A stretch of 64,000 nt of DNA from an uncultured Clostridia bacterium. GTDB taxonomy: Bacteria; Bacillota; Clostridia; Peptostreptococcales; Anaerovoracaceae. The notes under the pieces were generated by a model that was not told where the DNA came from, made no database searches, and saw only the letters and a list, made by a program, of their open reading frames with translations. The DNA is taken from NCBI GenBank assembly GCA_938049335.1, contig CALIYX010000009.1, positions 1 to 64,000 on the forward strand. The letters are read 5' to 3'. Below, one piece after another: positions 25,703-34,712 of this stretch. Every line of letters begins with the position of its first letter. Position 1 is the stretch's first letter. Made by a program: the position numbers and the translations under genes.

Positions 25703-27016
25703 TTATAATATATCTATAACCTCTCCCGCAAGGGCTTTGTTCATACTTCTTACTGCACAGAACTTACCGCACATGCTGCATGTATCTGCGTGATCCTCTT
25801 CAGGCATTCTGCTCTTTCTGATTTCCTTTGCAACCTCAGGATCAAGTGCCTCTAGCCACTGAGCATCCCAGTCAAGAGCCTTTCTTGCATCAGCCATTCT
25901 ATCGTCCTGATTTCTTGCTCCAGGTATTCCCTTTGCAATATCAGCTGCGTGTGCTGCGATCTTGCTTGCGATGATTCCCTGGTGAACGTCGTCAACATTT
26001 GGAAGTGCTAGATGCTCTGCCGGTGTTACATAGCAAAGGAAGGCTGCTCCCTGCCATGCCGCAATAGCACCACCGATAGCTGCTGTGATGTGGTCATATC
26101 CAGGTGCGATATCTGTTACTAGAGGTCCTAGTACATAGAAAGGTGCTCCCTTACAAATTGTCTGCTGAATCTTCATGTTTGCTGCGATCTGATCCATTGG
26201 CACATGTCCTGGCCCCTCAACCATAACCTGAACATCGCGCTTCCAAGCTCTCTCTGTTAGCTCTCCTAGCATGATGAGCTCCTCAATCTGGCATCCATCT
26301 GTTGCGTCAGCTAGACATCCTGGACGACAAGCGTCTCCTAGGCTTATTGTTACGTCATATTCTCTACAGATTTCAACGATTTCATCATAGTATTCATAGA
26401 AAGGATTCTCGTTTCCTGTCATGGACATCCATGCAAACACAAGGCTTCCGCCACGGCTTACTATGTTCATCTTTCTGCCGCCGTTTTTGATCTGATCTAT
26501 TGTCTTTCTTGTAATCCCACAGTGAAGTGTGACAAAGTCAACACCATCCTGAGCGTGAAGTCTTACAACATCGATGAAGTCCTGAGCAGTAAGTGTACCA
26601 AGGTCTCTCTGATAGTGAATAACTGAGTCGTAAATTGGAACTGTTCCTATCATTGCTGGACACTCTGCACATAGCTTCTGCCTAAATGGCTGTGTATTTC
26701 CGTGGCTCGAAAGGTCCATGATTGCCTCTGCACCTAGGTCAACTGCTCTCATAACCTTCTTCATCTCTATGTCGTAGTCCTTGCAGTCACGGCTGATTCC
26801 AAGGTTTACATTTATCTTTGTCTTTAGCATGCTACCCACGCCGTTAGGATCTAGCGACTTGTGGTTCACATTTGCTGGTATAACCATCTTTCCCGAAGCC
26901 ATCAAAGGTAGCAGTTCCTCTACGCTGCGGTTCTCCTTCTTTGCTACTGCCTCAAGCTCTGGAGTTACAATCCCCATGCGCGCTGCTTCCATCTGAGTTG
27001 AATACTTTCTTTCCAT
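25703..27016 (-). CDS. thiC: Phosphomethylpyrimidine synthase
   Basis: A 437-residue radical-SAM enzyme making HMP-P, the thiamine pyrimidine, from aminoimidazole ribotide. The C-terminal cluster motif CSMCGKFC (C-x2-C-x4-C) is present, as are MEGPGHVP and CRPGCLAD. Start at 27016 is chosen because AAGGA precedes that ATG and the protein then begins MERKYSTQMEAARMG, as expected for the short clostridial form; earlier frame codons are not thiC-like. It is the last gene of the TPP-riboswitch operon, 93 bases after thiD with a G+C-rich hairpin between. Confidence 0.96.
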   Translation of the reverse strand: MERKYSTQMEAARMGIVTPELEAVAKKENRSVEELLPLMASGKMVIPANVNHKSLDPNGVGSMLKTKINVNLGISRDCKDYDIEMKKVMRAVDLGAEAIMDLSSHGNTQPFRQKLCAECPAMIGTVPIYDSVIHYQRDLGTLTAQDFIDVVRLHAQDGVDFVTLHCGITRKTIDQIKNGGRKMNIVSRGGSLVFAWMSMTGNENPFYEYYDEIVEICREYDVTISLGDACRPGCLADATDGCQIEELIMLGELTERAWKRDVQVMVEGPGHVPMDQIAANMKIQQTICKGAPFYVLGPLVTDIAPGYDHITAAIGGAIAAWQGAAFLCYVTPAEHLALPNVDDVHQGIIASKIAAHAADIAKGIPGARNQDDRMADARKALDWDAQWLEALDPEVAKEIRKSRMPEEDHADTCSMCGKFCAVRSMNKALAGEVIDIL

Positions 27017-27086
27017 GATTATTCCTTCTACCTTTCTTGAAATGAAATCTCTATTTATCTTTGAAAATAAATACTTGTTTGTTTGC

Positions 27087-27102
27087 CTAGGCACCGGCCT
27101 AG
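27087..27102 (-). other. G+C-rich hairpin in the thiD-thiC gap
   Basis: CTAGGC (27087-27092) pairs with GCCTAG (27097-27102) with a 4-base loop. No T-run follows on the minus strand, so it is more likely an mRNA-processing or stability element than a terminator. Confidence 0.45.
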
Positions 27103-27109
27103 CTTTGCT

Positions 27110-27904
27110 CTATATAAACCTGCTCTTTAGGTCAAAGCCGTGATCTAACGGTCCACTTCCTGCTCCCAGGTCAAGTCCTGAAGCAAGGGCTCCGCTTATA
27201 TATTCCTTCGCTCTTACAATCGCATCTTCAAGCTCCATTCCCTTAGCAAGATTTGATGCAATCGCGCTCGATAGCACGCAGCCTGTTCCGTGAGTATTGC
27301 TTGTATTTATTCGCTCTCCTTTGAACCACCTAAAATTGCCATTCTCATAAAGCACATCATCCGCATCGCTGATGCTATGTCCACCCTTTAGAAGAACTGC
27401 AACTCCATGCTTATCGCCGATTTGCTTAGCAACTCTCTCCATATCCTCTGTTGATTTAATCGTCTCGCCTGAGATAAATTCTGCCTCTGGAATGTTTGGA
27501 GTTATGACCCTTGCAAGCGGTATTAGCTTTTCTATCAAAACCTCGCAGGCCTCGTCTGAAATCAGCTTCGCACCGCTTGTTGCAACCATGACTGGGTCAA
27601 CTACAAGATTCTTTGCCTTCCACATATAAAGCTCTTCGACTATGGTCATCGTAAGCTTGGCATCGCTCACCATTCCTATCTTAACAGCATCCGGGTAGAT
27701 ATCCTCAAACACCGAGCTTATCTGGTCCTTTAGGAACTTGCTGTCAACATTTAAAATAGACCTAACTCCAACAGTATTCTGTGCTGTCAAAGCTGTGAGA
27801 ACCGACATTCCGTATACGCCGTTTGCAAGCATAGTCTTAAGGTCTGCCTGAATACCTGCACCACCGCTCGAATCACTTCCTGCTATCGTCAATGCTGTCT
27901 TCAT
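27110..27904 (-). CDS. thiD: Hydroxymethylpyrimidine/phosphomethylpyrimidine kinase
   Basis: A 264-residue ribokinase-family enzyme that phosphorylates HMP and HMP-P to HMP-PP. GSDSSGGAGIQADLKT is at the N-terminus and the C-terminal catalytic NTHGTGCVLSSAIA is intact. GGAGG precedes the start. It uses ThiC product and supplies ThiE. Confidence 0.95.
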   Translation of the reverse strand: MKTALTIAGSDSSGGAGIQADLKTMLANGVYGMSVLTALTAQNTVGVRSILNVDSKFLKDQISSVFEDIYPDAVKIGMVSDAKLTMTIVEELYMWKAKNLVVDPVMVATSGAKLISDEACEVLIEKLIPLARVITPNIPEAEFISGETIKSTEDMERVAKQIGDKHGVAVLLKGGHSISDADDVLYENGNFRWFKGERINTSNTHGTGCVLSSAIASNLAKGMELEDAIVRAKEYISGALASGLDLGAGSGPLDHGFDLKSRFI

Positions 27905-27913
27905 AATATCCTC

Positions 27914-28432
27914 CTATCTTATCTGACGCTTCAGATAATCCAAAACCTTGGTTTTGTCCATTATACCAATCAAAATAGCCGCAATCAGCGTACCACCACA
28001 GGTGCTAATCAAAAATGGAAGAACAAATGTAAATGTCGCAACCTTGGCATTGCCCATAAGAAGCAGTGCAACTGGATATGCGAGAAGTCCTCCTATTATT
28101 CCTGTTCCGATGATCTCGCCTATGTAGCAGGCCCAAAGCTTCTTGCTCTTCTGGTATATTAAAGCGCATAAAAGTGCTCCGACCATGCTTCCTGGAAATG
28201 CTAGTAGCGATCCAGTTCCCATAATATTTCTAATTACCGAAGTCACAAATGCAGAAAGCACCGCATAGACTGGTCCAAGAAATACCGCAGCAATTACGTT
28301 CATCATATGCTGCACCGGAAAACACTTAGCTGTTCCCACAGGTATTGAAAAGCCTGAAAGCGACACCGTGAGCGCTACAAACATCGCAGCAACCACCATC
28401 TTCTTTAGTTCTAATTTTCCCCTATTATTCAT
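27914..28432 (-). CDS. thiW: ThiW-type ECF transporter S-component (predicted thiazole transporter)
   Basis: A 172-residue integral membrane protein with about five hydrophobic segments, including GTAKCFPVQHMMNV and SFSIPVG-like regions typical of ThiW (here SGFSIPVGTAKC). ThiW proteins are predicted to bind the thiazole precursor of thiamine and dock on the shared ECF energy module, encoded elsewhere. I start at the ATG at 28432, 13 bases after thiE. Its place between thiE and thiD under a TPP riboswitch fits thiazole salvage. Confidence 0.88.
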   Translation of the reverse strand: MNNRGKLELKKMVVAAMFVALTVSLSGFSIPVGTAKCFPVQHMMNVIAAVFLGPVYAVLSAFVTSVIRNIMGTGSLLAFPGSMVGALLCALIYQKSKKLWACYIGEIIGTGIIGGLLAYPVALLLMGNAKVATFTFVLPFLISTCGGTLIAAILIGIMDKTKVLDYLKRQIR

Positions 28433-28445
28433 AAGTTCACCTTTC

Positions 28446-29087
28446 TTAATTTCCAAATAGGCTTCTGCTCTTAGCCATCAAAGCATCCGCAGCCGCCCTA
28501 ACATCTTCCTTTGCAAATAGCGCTGAAATCACTGCAACTCCATCTGCTCCTGAGCCCGAAAGCTTATCCATATTCTCTAGATTTATCCCGCCTATGGCAA
28601 CCATAGGAATCGAAATATTATCGCTTATTCTCTTATACTCGTCTAGCTCTATCGGCCTTGCATCTAGCTTGGAGCTTGAGCCAAAGGCTGCGCCAACTCC
28701 AACATAGTCAGCCCCTTCGTCTTCAGCCTTCTTTGCTTCGGCTAGGTTATGTGCTGTCGCACCGATTATGTAGTCATCTCCTAGAAGCATTCTCGCTTCA
28801 GTTATAGGCATATCATCCTGACCCAGGTGAACACCATCTGCGCCTGCCTCTATGCAGGTGCTTGCATCGTCGTTTACTATGAGCTTTGCTCCGTGCTCAT
28901 GGCATATCTCAGCAAGCTTTCTCGCAGAGCCAACAAATTCATCTCGTGATGCGTGTTTTTCTCTTAGCTGGAGTATCCTTATCCCTGCTTCGAACATAGG
29001 AATTAGGATTTTCTCCCATTCTTCTTCGCTTCGCCTAACTTCATCCGTTATGGCGTAGACTAGCAAATCTTCTTTACTAAATTTCAT
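28446..29087 (-). CDS. thiE: Thiamine-phosphate synthase
   Basis: A 213-residue TIM-barrel enzyme joining HMP-PP with thiazole phosphate. ILQLREK, DGVHLGQDDMP and IIGATAHN are visible. The ATG at 29087 follows GGAGAG; a TTG one codon earlier is less likely. It overlaps the thiM end by 11 bases. Confidence 0.94.
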   Translation of the reverse strand: MKFSKEDLLVYAITDEVRRSEEEWEKILIPMFEAGIRILQLREKHASRDEFVGSARKLAEICHEHGAKLIVNDDASTCIEAGADGVHLGQDDMPITEARMLLGDDYIIGATAHNLAEAKKAEDEGADYVGVGAAFGSSSKLDARPIELDEYKRISDNISIPMVAIGGINLENMDKLSGSGADGVAVISALFAKEDVRAAADALMAKSRSLFGN

Positions 29088-29844
29088 CAAATATCTCTCC
29101 TAAAGTATTGATGCTCATCGCATCTATCAGACACTGCCTAAAGCTTGCCGTTCCAAGAGTGCCTCGCTCCTTCATAAGCTTAATTGCCTTAACAGTATTT
29201 AGCTTATAGTCAGCTGCTGCCCTTCTCACGACCTTGACAGCCGGCTCATCTTTGTTCTCTGCAAGTCTTGTGGCAATAAATGCGCTATACATACAGCCAC
29301 TTCCTGTAAGCTTTTTCATCAAAGGACTTCCGCCACCTATCTCAAACTTATCACTTTTATCAAAGACTAAATCGCTTTCGCCAGTCATGAGAATTACTGC
29401 GCCTGTTTTTTCGGAAAGTCCGCAAACTGCTTCATCTGCAAGCTCAAGACTTACGGTCTCGACTCCCTTTGATCTAAACGGAATGCCAAGAAGTGCTGCT
29501 ATCTCTGACTTATTTCCTCTGATGCAGTCAAAGCTCACATCCTCAAGGAGCTCTCCAAGAATCTGCCTGCGAAACTCTGACGCACCAGCACCGACAGGAT
29601 CGAGCACGACGGGTATTCCCATCTCGTTTGCCCGTCTTCCTGCAATCAGCATGGCTGTAAGCTTCTTCTCATTAGGCGTTCCTATATTTATCATCAGCGC
29701 ATCGCAAAGCGATACGACTTCAGCTACTTCTCTCGGTGAATCTGCACATATGGCGGCACCACCTGCTGCTAGCACAAAATTTACCGTATCGTTTATGGTC
29801 ACGCTGTTTGTGATTATGTGAATTAGAGGCTCTTTCTTGTCCAT
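29077..29844 (-). CDS. thiM: Hydroxyethylthiazole kinase
   Basis: A 255-residue kinase that phosphorylates salvaged thiazole alcohol for ThiE. ITNSVTINDTVNFVLAAGG lies at the N-terminus and KKLTGSGCMYSAFIA holds the catalytic cysteine region. GGAGG lies 6 bases before the ATG at 29844. It is first in the operon, directly after the TPP riboswitch terminator. Confidence 0.95.
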   Translation of the reverse strand: MDKKEPLIHIITNSVTINDTVNFVLAAGGAAICADSPREVAEVVSLCDALMINIGTPNEKKLTAMLIAGRRANEMGIPVVLDPVGAGASEFRRQILGELLEDVSFDCIRGNKSEIAALLGIPFRSKGVETVSLELADEAVCGLSEKTGAVILMTGESDLVFDKSDKFEIGGGSPLMKKLTGSGCMYSAFIATRLAENKDEPAVKVVRRAAADYKLNTVKAIKLMKERGTLGTASFRQCLIDAMSINTLGEIFDEI

Positions 29845-29860
29845 ATCTACCTCCACAGTT

Positions 29861-29995
29861 AAAAAAAGAAAAAGAGTAGTACCCTTCTGGATACTACTCG
29901 TCAAAATACATCCCTATGCTGGCATTATCCAATCAGGTTTAGGGTCTTAACGCATCTCAGCGCTAACTCTCAGCAATTCCGCTCCCCTTGATTCT
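29861..29995 (-). promoter_or_regulatory. TPP riboswitch with transcription terminator
   Basis: The minus strand carries the thi-box landmarks in order: GGGGAGCGG, GCTGAGA, GACCC, ACCTGATTGGATAATGCCAG and the closing AGGGA, over 29910-29994. A hairpin at 29874-29899 (GAGTAGTAC with GTACTACTC) is followed by a T-rich run at 29861-29873. Thiamine diphosphate binding should favour this terminator and shut off thiM-thiE-thiW-thiD-thiC. Confidence 0.96.
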
Positions 29996-30013
29996 TTATA
30001 TTTACTTGTAAAA

Positions 30014-30052
30014 ATTATATCACGGCTTGCATGCTTTGTCCACAAGCCTGTG
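30014..30052 (-). promoter_or_regulatory. Promoter of the thi operon, overlapped by an upstream terminator hairpin
   Basis: TGGACA (30037-30042) and TATAAT (30014-30019, extended TGA) are 17 bases apart on the minus strand. Transcription should start near 30007, just before the riboswitch. A hairpin pairing 30021-30029 with 30043-30052, then AATTTTT, covers the same bases and would terminate the upstream Ca-ATPase unit. Confidence 0.7.
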
Positions 30053-30102
30053 ACCTAGTTGACAGCTCTTTCTCTTTCGCTTTATCACTGATTCAATAAA
30101 AG

Positions 30103-30420
30103 CTAGAAAATCGTAATGCCTTTTGTTGCAAAGATTATAGCTGCAGCTACTGCACCAATGATCAAAATGATATTTGCTACTATATCAATTCTGACTACCC
30201 ATATGAGTATCTCTGTTAAGACATTTACAGGCTTACGCTCATCATTTAGCCCCGTGTGATACACATTATGCTTTACAAATATGTATCTTAGGAGCAGGCC
30301 AATTAAAAGCCAAAATAGCGATGTTGCTAAAACAATATACGGAATGAATGGTAAAACCACATAAAACAATCCAGATACTAGTAGCAGTGGCCAAAGTATC
30401 AAAAAGAATACTGCACCCAT
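30103..30420 (-). CDS. Small integral membrane protein, paralogue of the next gene
   Basis: A 105-residue protein with three or four hydrophobic segments and no catalytic motif. Its C-terminal part (VVRIDIVANIILII then FATKGITIF) matches the adjacent gene's VVLVKFDIIGNAMAII and FAMKGLVAF in order and spacing, so the pair arose by duplication. AAGGAGG precedes the start. It follows the Ca2+-type ATPase. Function unknown; an accessory role for the pump is a guess. Confidence 0.65.
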   Translation of the reverse strand: MGAVFFLILWPLLLVSGLFYVVLPFIPYIVLATSLFWLLIGLLLRYIFVKHNVYHTGLNDERKPVNVLTEILIWVVRIDIVANIILIIGAVAAAIIFATKGITIF

Positions 30421-30439
30421 ATTACCCTCCTTAAAGAAA

Positions 30440-30706
30440 CTAGAAAGCGACTAGCCCCTTCATTGCAAACGCTCCATAGAAAGCTAGTTGCAGAATTATT
30501 GCCATAGCGTTTCCTATGATATCAAATTTAACGAGAACTACAAATAGCTTTGTCAATTTATTTATCGTCACGCTAGGCACTTCTCGCCCCATTTTAAATA
30601 TACCATATTTAATGCATAAACGCCTTAAAACTAGTCCGACTATGAGCGAAATCACATTGATTGCTAATCGTTTATATGGAAATGTCAATAAATATATTTC
30701 AGCCAT
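30440..30706 (-). CDS. Small integral membrane protein
   Basis: An 88-residue hydrophobic protein starting MAEIYLLTFPYKR. The ATG at 30706 follows AAGAGGA and lies just after the ATPase stop at 30709. It shares a conserved C-terminal half with the next gene. I do not recognise a named family. Confidence 0.65.
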   Translation of the reverse strand: MAEIYLLTFPYKRLAINVISLIVGLVLRRLCIKYGIFKMGREVPSVTINKLTKLFVVLVKFDIIGNAMAIILQLAFYGAFAMKGLVAF

Positions 30707-30708
30707 AT

Positions 30709-33345
30709 TTATCCTCTTATGCGTCTTTGCACGAATTTGATGCACTCTACAATTGGAATTACAAGTACTGAAAGTCCAAGTGCGATAGCGTATTCTGTAA
30801 GGCTTACCGATGTAAATCCAAACATATTAGCAATGAATGGAACCTCAATGACTATTGTAACAAATACAAGGCTCATGATCATAGTTCCAAAGAGTGCCTT
30901 GTTCTGGTAATTGAGTCTAAATATGCTTGCCCTCTGCGAGCGCATGTTGAGACTTTGGAATATCTCGCACATGTTCATCGTCATGAAGGCCATGGTCATA
31001 CCATCTGGTGAGAGACCCTTTGGCATTTCGAAGTAGCCGACCTCCATCGAGTGTCCGATAATATATGATGCTATTGTAAGCACTGTTATCATCAGTCCCT
31101 GATAAACTATATCAAAGACCATTCCTCCAGCAAAGATTGAATCCTTGGAATCTCTAGGAGGTCTTCTCATCGTATCAGGTTCTTCCTTCTCTAGTCCTAG
31201 AGCAAGAGCTGGGAAAGCATCTGTAATCAGGTTGATAAAGAGAAGATGTACTGGCTTTAGAAGCGTAAATCCAAGTAGTGTCGCAAAGAATATACCAAGA
31301 ACCTCACTCATGTTGGAGCTCAAAAGGAACTGTATAGCCTTACGTATATTATCGTAGATTCTTCTTCCTTCTTCTACTGCATTTACTATGGTTGCAAAGT
31401 TATCATCTGCAAGAATCATATCAGATACATTCTTTGTTACATCCGTTCCTGTGATTCCCATGCCGATACCGATGTCTGCTGTCTTAATTGATGGAGCATC
31501 ATTTACACCATCACCTGTCATAGCTGTTATCGCACCACGCTTCTTCCAAGCGCTTACGATTCTAACCTTATGCTCAGGCTGAACTCTAGCATAAACTGAG
31601 AATTCCACGACTCTGCTCTCAAAGTCCTCATCGCTTATCTCGTCAAGCTGCGCACCAGTTATTGCTGCCGATGCATCTTCGATTATACCAAGGTCCTTTG
31701 CAATGGCAACCGCCGTATCCTTGTGGTCACCAGTTATCATTATAGGTCTGATACCTGCCTTACGGCACTCTACTATCGCATCCTTAACCTCTGGTCTTAT
31801 CGGATCGATCATACCTGTAAGTCCAATTAGGCAAAGGTCGTGTTCTAGGTTTTCTGAACTGTTATTCTCGGGATTTTCGTTCCAGTCTCTCTTTGATACT
31901 GCAAGTACTCTTAGAGCCTTGTCTGCCATTGCCTTGTTATCAGCAAGGAACTTGGCTCTTAGCTCATCTGTGAACGGAACTTCCTTTTCACCATCAAAAT
32001 AGCTTGTGCACCTGCTCAAAATCACATCAGGCGCACCCTTGGTGAACTGAACAAAGCCAGCTTCAGTCTTGTGAATTGTGCTCATCATCTTTCTTGATGA
32101 ATCAAATGGGCACTCGTTCACTCTAGGATATGCTATCTCTAGCTCGTATTTCTTAAGTCCTTGCTTTACAGCAAAGTTAACTAGTGCAGCCTCTGTAGGC
32201 TCACCTTCAGCCTCATCCTTATCGTTAAGTATCGCATCACAGCACAAAGCCATAGCTGTAGCAATCTGTCTGCCATCACCGACATGCTCTGTAACTGTCA
32301 TCTTGTTCTGTGTAAGAGTTCCTGTCTTATCTGAACAGATAATCTGAGTACATCCAAGGGTCTCAACAGCTGTAAGTCTTCTTACAACAGCGTTTTCCTT
32401 GGACATCTTGGTTACACCGATTGATAAAACTACTGTAACTACTGTAGCTAGTCCCTCTGGTATTGCTGCAACCGCAAGCGATACAGCTACCATGAATATA
32501 TTTAGAATCGATGTAAGGCTCATATCCTTTGATACGAATAGATCAAAGACAAATATGAATACGCATATCAAAAGAACTAGGTATGAAAGCTTCTTACCGA
32601 GCTCATTAAGCTTAATCTGAAGTGGTGTAAGCTCTTCCTGTGTCTGATTTAGGGCATCAGCAATCTTGCCCATCTCTGTATCCATACCTGTTGCTGTTAT
32701 TACTGCAATTCCGCGTCCGTACACAACAGTTGAACCCATATAGCACATGTTCACTCTATCTCCTAGAGGAACATCCTTGCCATCGCCTAGGTTTAGGATA
32801 TCAATCAGCTTATTTACTGGTACGCTCTCCCCTGTGAGCGCAGATTCCTCAATCTTTAGGCTCGCTGCACTTATAAGTCTTCCGTCAGCTGGTACGGCAT
32901 CACCTGCTTCTAGAACGACTATGTCACCAGGCACTAGCTCTGCACTAGGTATAACCTGCTGCTTACCATCTCTGATAACCTTACAGGTTGCTGCCGTCAT
33001 GGTCTGCAGGGCCTCTATGGCTTCCTCAGCCTTGCTCTCCTGAAGAACTCCAAGTATAGCGTTAATAAGAACTACTACGATGATGATGAAAACCTCTACC
33101 ATCGACTCGCCTGAAATAATGTTTGTAACTGCTGAAACACCCGCTGCAATAATCAGCATGATTAGCATAGGGTCCTTTAGCTGATCCATAAATCTCTGTA
33201 GCTTAGTCTTCTTATTTCCCTCTGCAAGCTTATTTGCTCCATACTGAGCCTGTCTTCTTGCTACCTCCTCAGATGTAAGCCCGCTCTCTCCGGTATTAAG
33301 GTCCTCTAAGACCTTCCTCGGATCATGTAGGTATTCTTTTCCCAT
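30709..33345 (-). CDS. Calcium-type (P2A) cation-translocating P-type ATPase
   Basis: An 878-residue pump with N-terminal cation ATPase domain, TGES, PEGLATVVTVVLSIG in TM4 (the PEGL calcium-site helix), phosphorylation motif CSDKTGTLTQNK, MITGDHKDTA, and TGDGVNDAPSIK. The NMSEVLG and NLITDAFPALALG segments supply further membrane ligands. These features match bacterial SERCA/PMCA-like calcium exporters. It likely lowers cytoplasmic Ca2+. Two small membrane genes follow within 33 bases of each other. GAGAGGA precedes the start. Confidence 0.92.
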   Translation of the reverse strand: MGKEYLHDPRKVLEDLNTGESGLTSEEVARRQAQYGANKLAEGNKKTKLQRFMDQLKDPMLIMLIIAAGVSAVTNIISGESMVEVFIIIVVVLINAILGVLQESKAEEAIEALQTMTAATCKVIRDGKQQVIPSAELVPGDIVVLEAGDAVPADGRLISAASLKIEESALTGESVPVNKLIDILNLGDGKDVPLGDRVNMCYMGSTVVYGRGIAVITATGMDTEMGKIADALNQTQEELTPLQIKLNELGKKLSYLVLLICVFIFVFDLFVSKDMSLTSILNIFMVAVSLAVAAIPEGLATVVTVVLSIGVTKMSKENAVVRRLTAVETLGCTQIICSDKTGTLTQNKMTVTEHVGDGRQIATAMALCCDAILNDKDEAEGEPTEAALVNFAVKQGLKKYELEIAYPRVNECPFDSSRKMMSTIHKTEAGFVQFTKGAPDVILSRCTSYFDGEKEVPFTDELRAKFLADNKAMADKALRVLAVSKRDWNENPENNSSENLEHDLCLIGLTGMIDPIRPEVKDAIVECRKAGIRPIMITGDHKDTAVAIAKDLGIIEDASAAITGAQLDEISDEDFESRVVEFSVYARVQPEHKVRIVSAWKKRGAITAMTGDGVNDAPSIKTADIGIGMGITGTDVTKNVSDMILADDNFATIVNAVEEGRRIYDNIRKAIQFLLSSNMSEVLGIFFATLLGFTLLKPVHLLFINLITDAFPALALGLEKEEPDTMRRPPRDSKDSIFAGGMVFDIVYQGLMITVLTIASYIIGHSMEVGYFEMPKGLSPDGMTMAFMTMNMCEIFQSLNMRSQRASIFRLNYQNKALFGTMIMSLVFVTIVIEVPFIANMFGFTSVSLTEYAIALGLSVLVIPIVECIKFVQRRIRG

Positions 33346-33370
33346 AATATCCTCTCTTTATTTAAAATAA

Positions 33371-33391
33371 AGGTATAGCTTTGCTATACCT
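33371..33391 (-). terminator. Terminator of the nitroreductase gene
   Basis: A perfect 9-bp stem AGGTATAGC (33371-33379) with GCTATACCT (33383-33391) and a 3-base loop, followed on the minus strand by TTATTTT. It lies between the nitroreductase stop and the Ca-ATPase start. Confidence 0.8.
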
Positions 33392-33396
33392 CGGGT

Positions 33397-34065
33397 TTAT
33401 TCACTCCAGTAGAAGTTCTCCCGGCCTGCTCCAAGCTCAAAATGGTATTTTACAATACCCATATCCATCTTTGTAAAGAAACCGACTCCTGGTCTCAGCT
33501 TTACTCTTCTTTCGTTATGAACTATGTTAAACCTCTGCTGATTAAGTGCAGTAGGTGCAAGCATGGCTGCTTCTAGGCCTCTTTTGTACCAATCAGGGTC
33601 GCTCTCCTTATAATCACTCACCGACCTAAGCTTCTTGCTCTTATGCGGCGTCCCTTGAGTCTTCCCATATCCTATGGTAATGACTGCAGCAAGCTTTTCG
33701 TTAAGCTCTGCATGATATACAGTTTTACTCTTCTTAAATGTCTGTCCAACCCAGCATGTGTTTAGTCCAAGGCTCTGAGCTATCATCACTAGATGCTCCC
33801 CGTAGTATCCACATTTAAATTCTAGGTCTGGACCCTTAGGGCCAACTAGCGCGATGTAGTTTTTCACACCTTCAAACTTACCATATTTAGCCATTAGGCA
33901 GCCAAAAGCATTCTCATCATTTTCGATAAACTGCATCCTCAGTCCACTGATTTTGTTGTATCTATCTATGGCCTTCTGCATTATCAAAACATGCTCTGAG
34001 TCGATATCCTTATCAAGATAAGATCTCACAGAATGTCTCTGTCTCATTAAGTCAAACTTGTCCAA
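33397..34065 (-). CDS. Nitroreductase-family protein
   Basis: A 222-residue FMN-dependent nitroreductase-like protein. RQRHSVRSYLDKDI at the N-terminus is the FMN-phosphate binding signature, and LGLNTCWVGQTF is the conserved middle helix. The start codon is TTG at 34065, with AAGGA upstream; the first ATG would be at residue 7. Substrate unknown. It is monocistronic with its own terminator. Confidence 0.85.
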   Translation of the reverse strand: MDKFDLMRQRHSVRSYLDKDIDSEHVLIMQKAIDRYNKISGLRMQFIENDENAFGCLMAKYGKFEGVKNYIALVGPKGPDLEFKCGYYGEHLVMIAQSLGLNTCWVGQTFKKSKTVYHAELNEKLAAVITIGYGKTQGTPHKSKKLRSVSDYKESDPDWYKRGLEAAMLAPTALNQQRFNIVHNERRVKLRPGVGFFTKMDMGIVKYHFELGAGRENFYWSE

Positions 34066-34156
34066 GAAAGTACCATCCTTAAAATATTATATGCACTACT
34101 ATAACATTTTTTTAGCTATTATGCTCGCTTTTTTTCAAAATATTACTAGGCTTTCA

Positions 34157-34648
34157 TCACATTCTAGAAAAATGTATCATTATATTATCAGAGATAAAAT
34201 CCATTCCTGCAACCAGTACTCCCATTACAATAGAAAGTACTCCTATGATTCTAAGACCAATGCTTGAATTTGCCATGGTCTCAGCCTCTTTTAACTCTTC
34301 AATATAATGCTGGTCCGGAGATTCTCCGTTGTAAATTACGCTAACAGGAATTTCTCCCTTGCCCTTACATTTGCTAAGGAACCTCGCGCTGCTTTCGAAC
34401 GAATCCTTCGTCTCTGTATATCGATATTCCCTTCCCTTTGCAGTTTTGAATACAAGTTCGAAATCACATTCAAATGACCATCTGCTCCTTCTGATGTCAA
34501 GAACCCTGATAGTTCCACTTACGGTTTTCTTCTTTCTCTCATTTTCGAAAAGCTCATTGAGCTTTCTAAGATTATTTGACTGAAACGCTGCTACGCTTAT
34601 CATAGAATAACCTAATACGCATAGCAATATTCCTATTACATACTCCAT
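34157..34648 (-). CDS. DUF3592-like membrane protein
   Basis: A 163-residue protein with hydrophobic helices at both ends (MEYVIGILLCVLGYSMISV and IGLRIIGVLSIVMGVLVAG) around a soluble beta-rich centre containing EYRYTETKDSF. This layout resembles DUF3592 proteins of unknown function. The ATG at 34648 follows AGGAG. Confidence 0.6.
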   Translation of the reverse strand: MEYVIGILLCVLGYSMISVAAFQSNNLRKLNELFENERKKKTVSGTIRVLDIRRSRWSFECDFELVFKTAKGREYRYTETKDSFESSARFLSKCKGKGEIPVSVIYNGESPDQHYIEELKEAETMANSSIGLRIIGVLSIVMGVLVAGMDFISDNIMIHFSRM

Positions 34649-34664
34649 TTTATCTCCTGTTAAA

Positions 34665-34696
34665 TACAAAAAAGAGAAACTCAAAATGAATTTCTC
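34665..34696 (-). terminator. Terminator of the mtaB-hinT-rpsU-yqeY unit
   Basis: GAGAAA (34674-34679) pairs with TTTCTC (34691-34696), followed on the minus strand by TTTTTTG. It begins 17 bases after the yqeY stop. Confidence 0.75.
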
Positions 34697-34712
34697 CTGC
34701 TTTGCTTGACTT

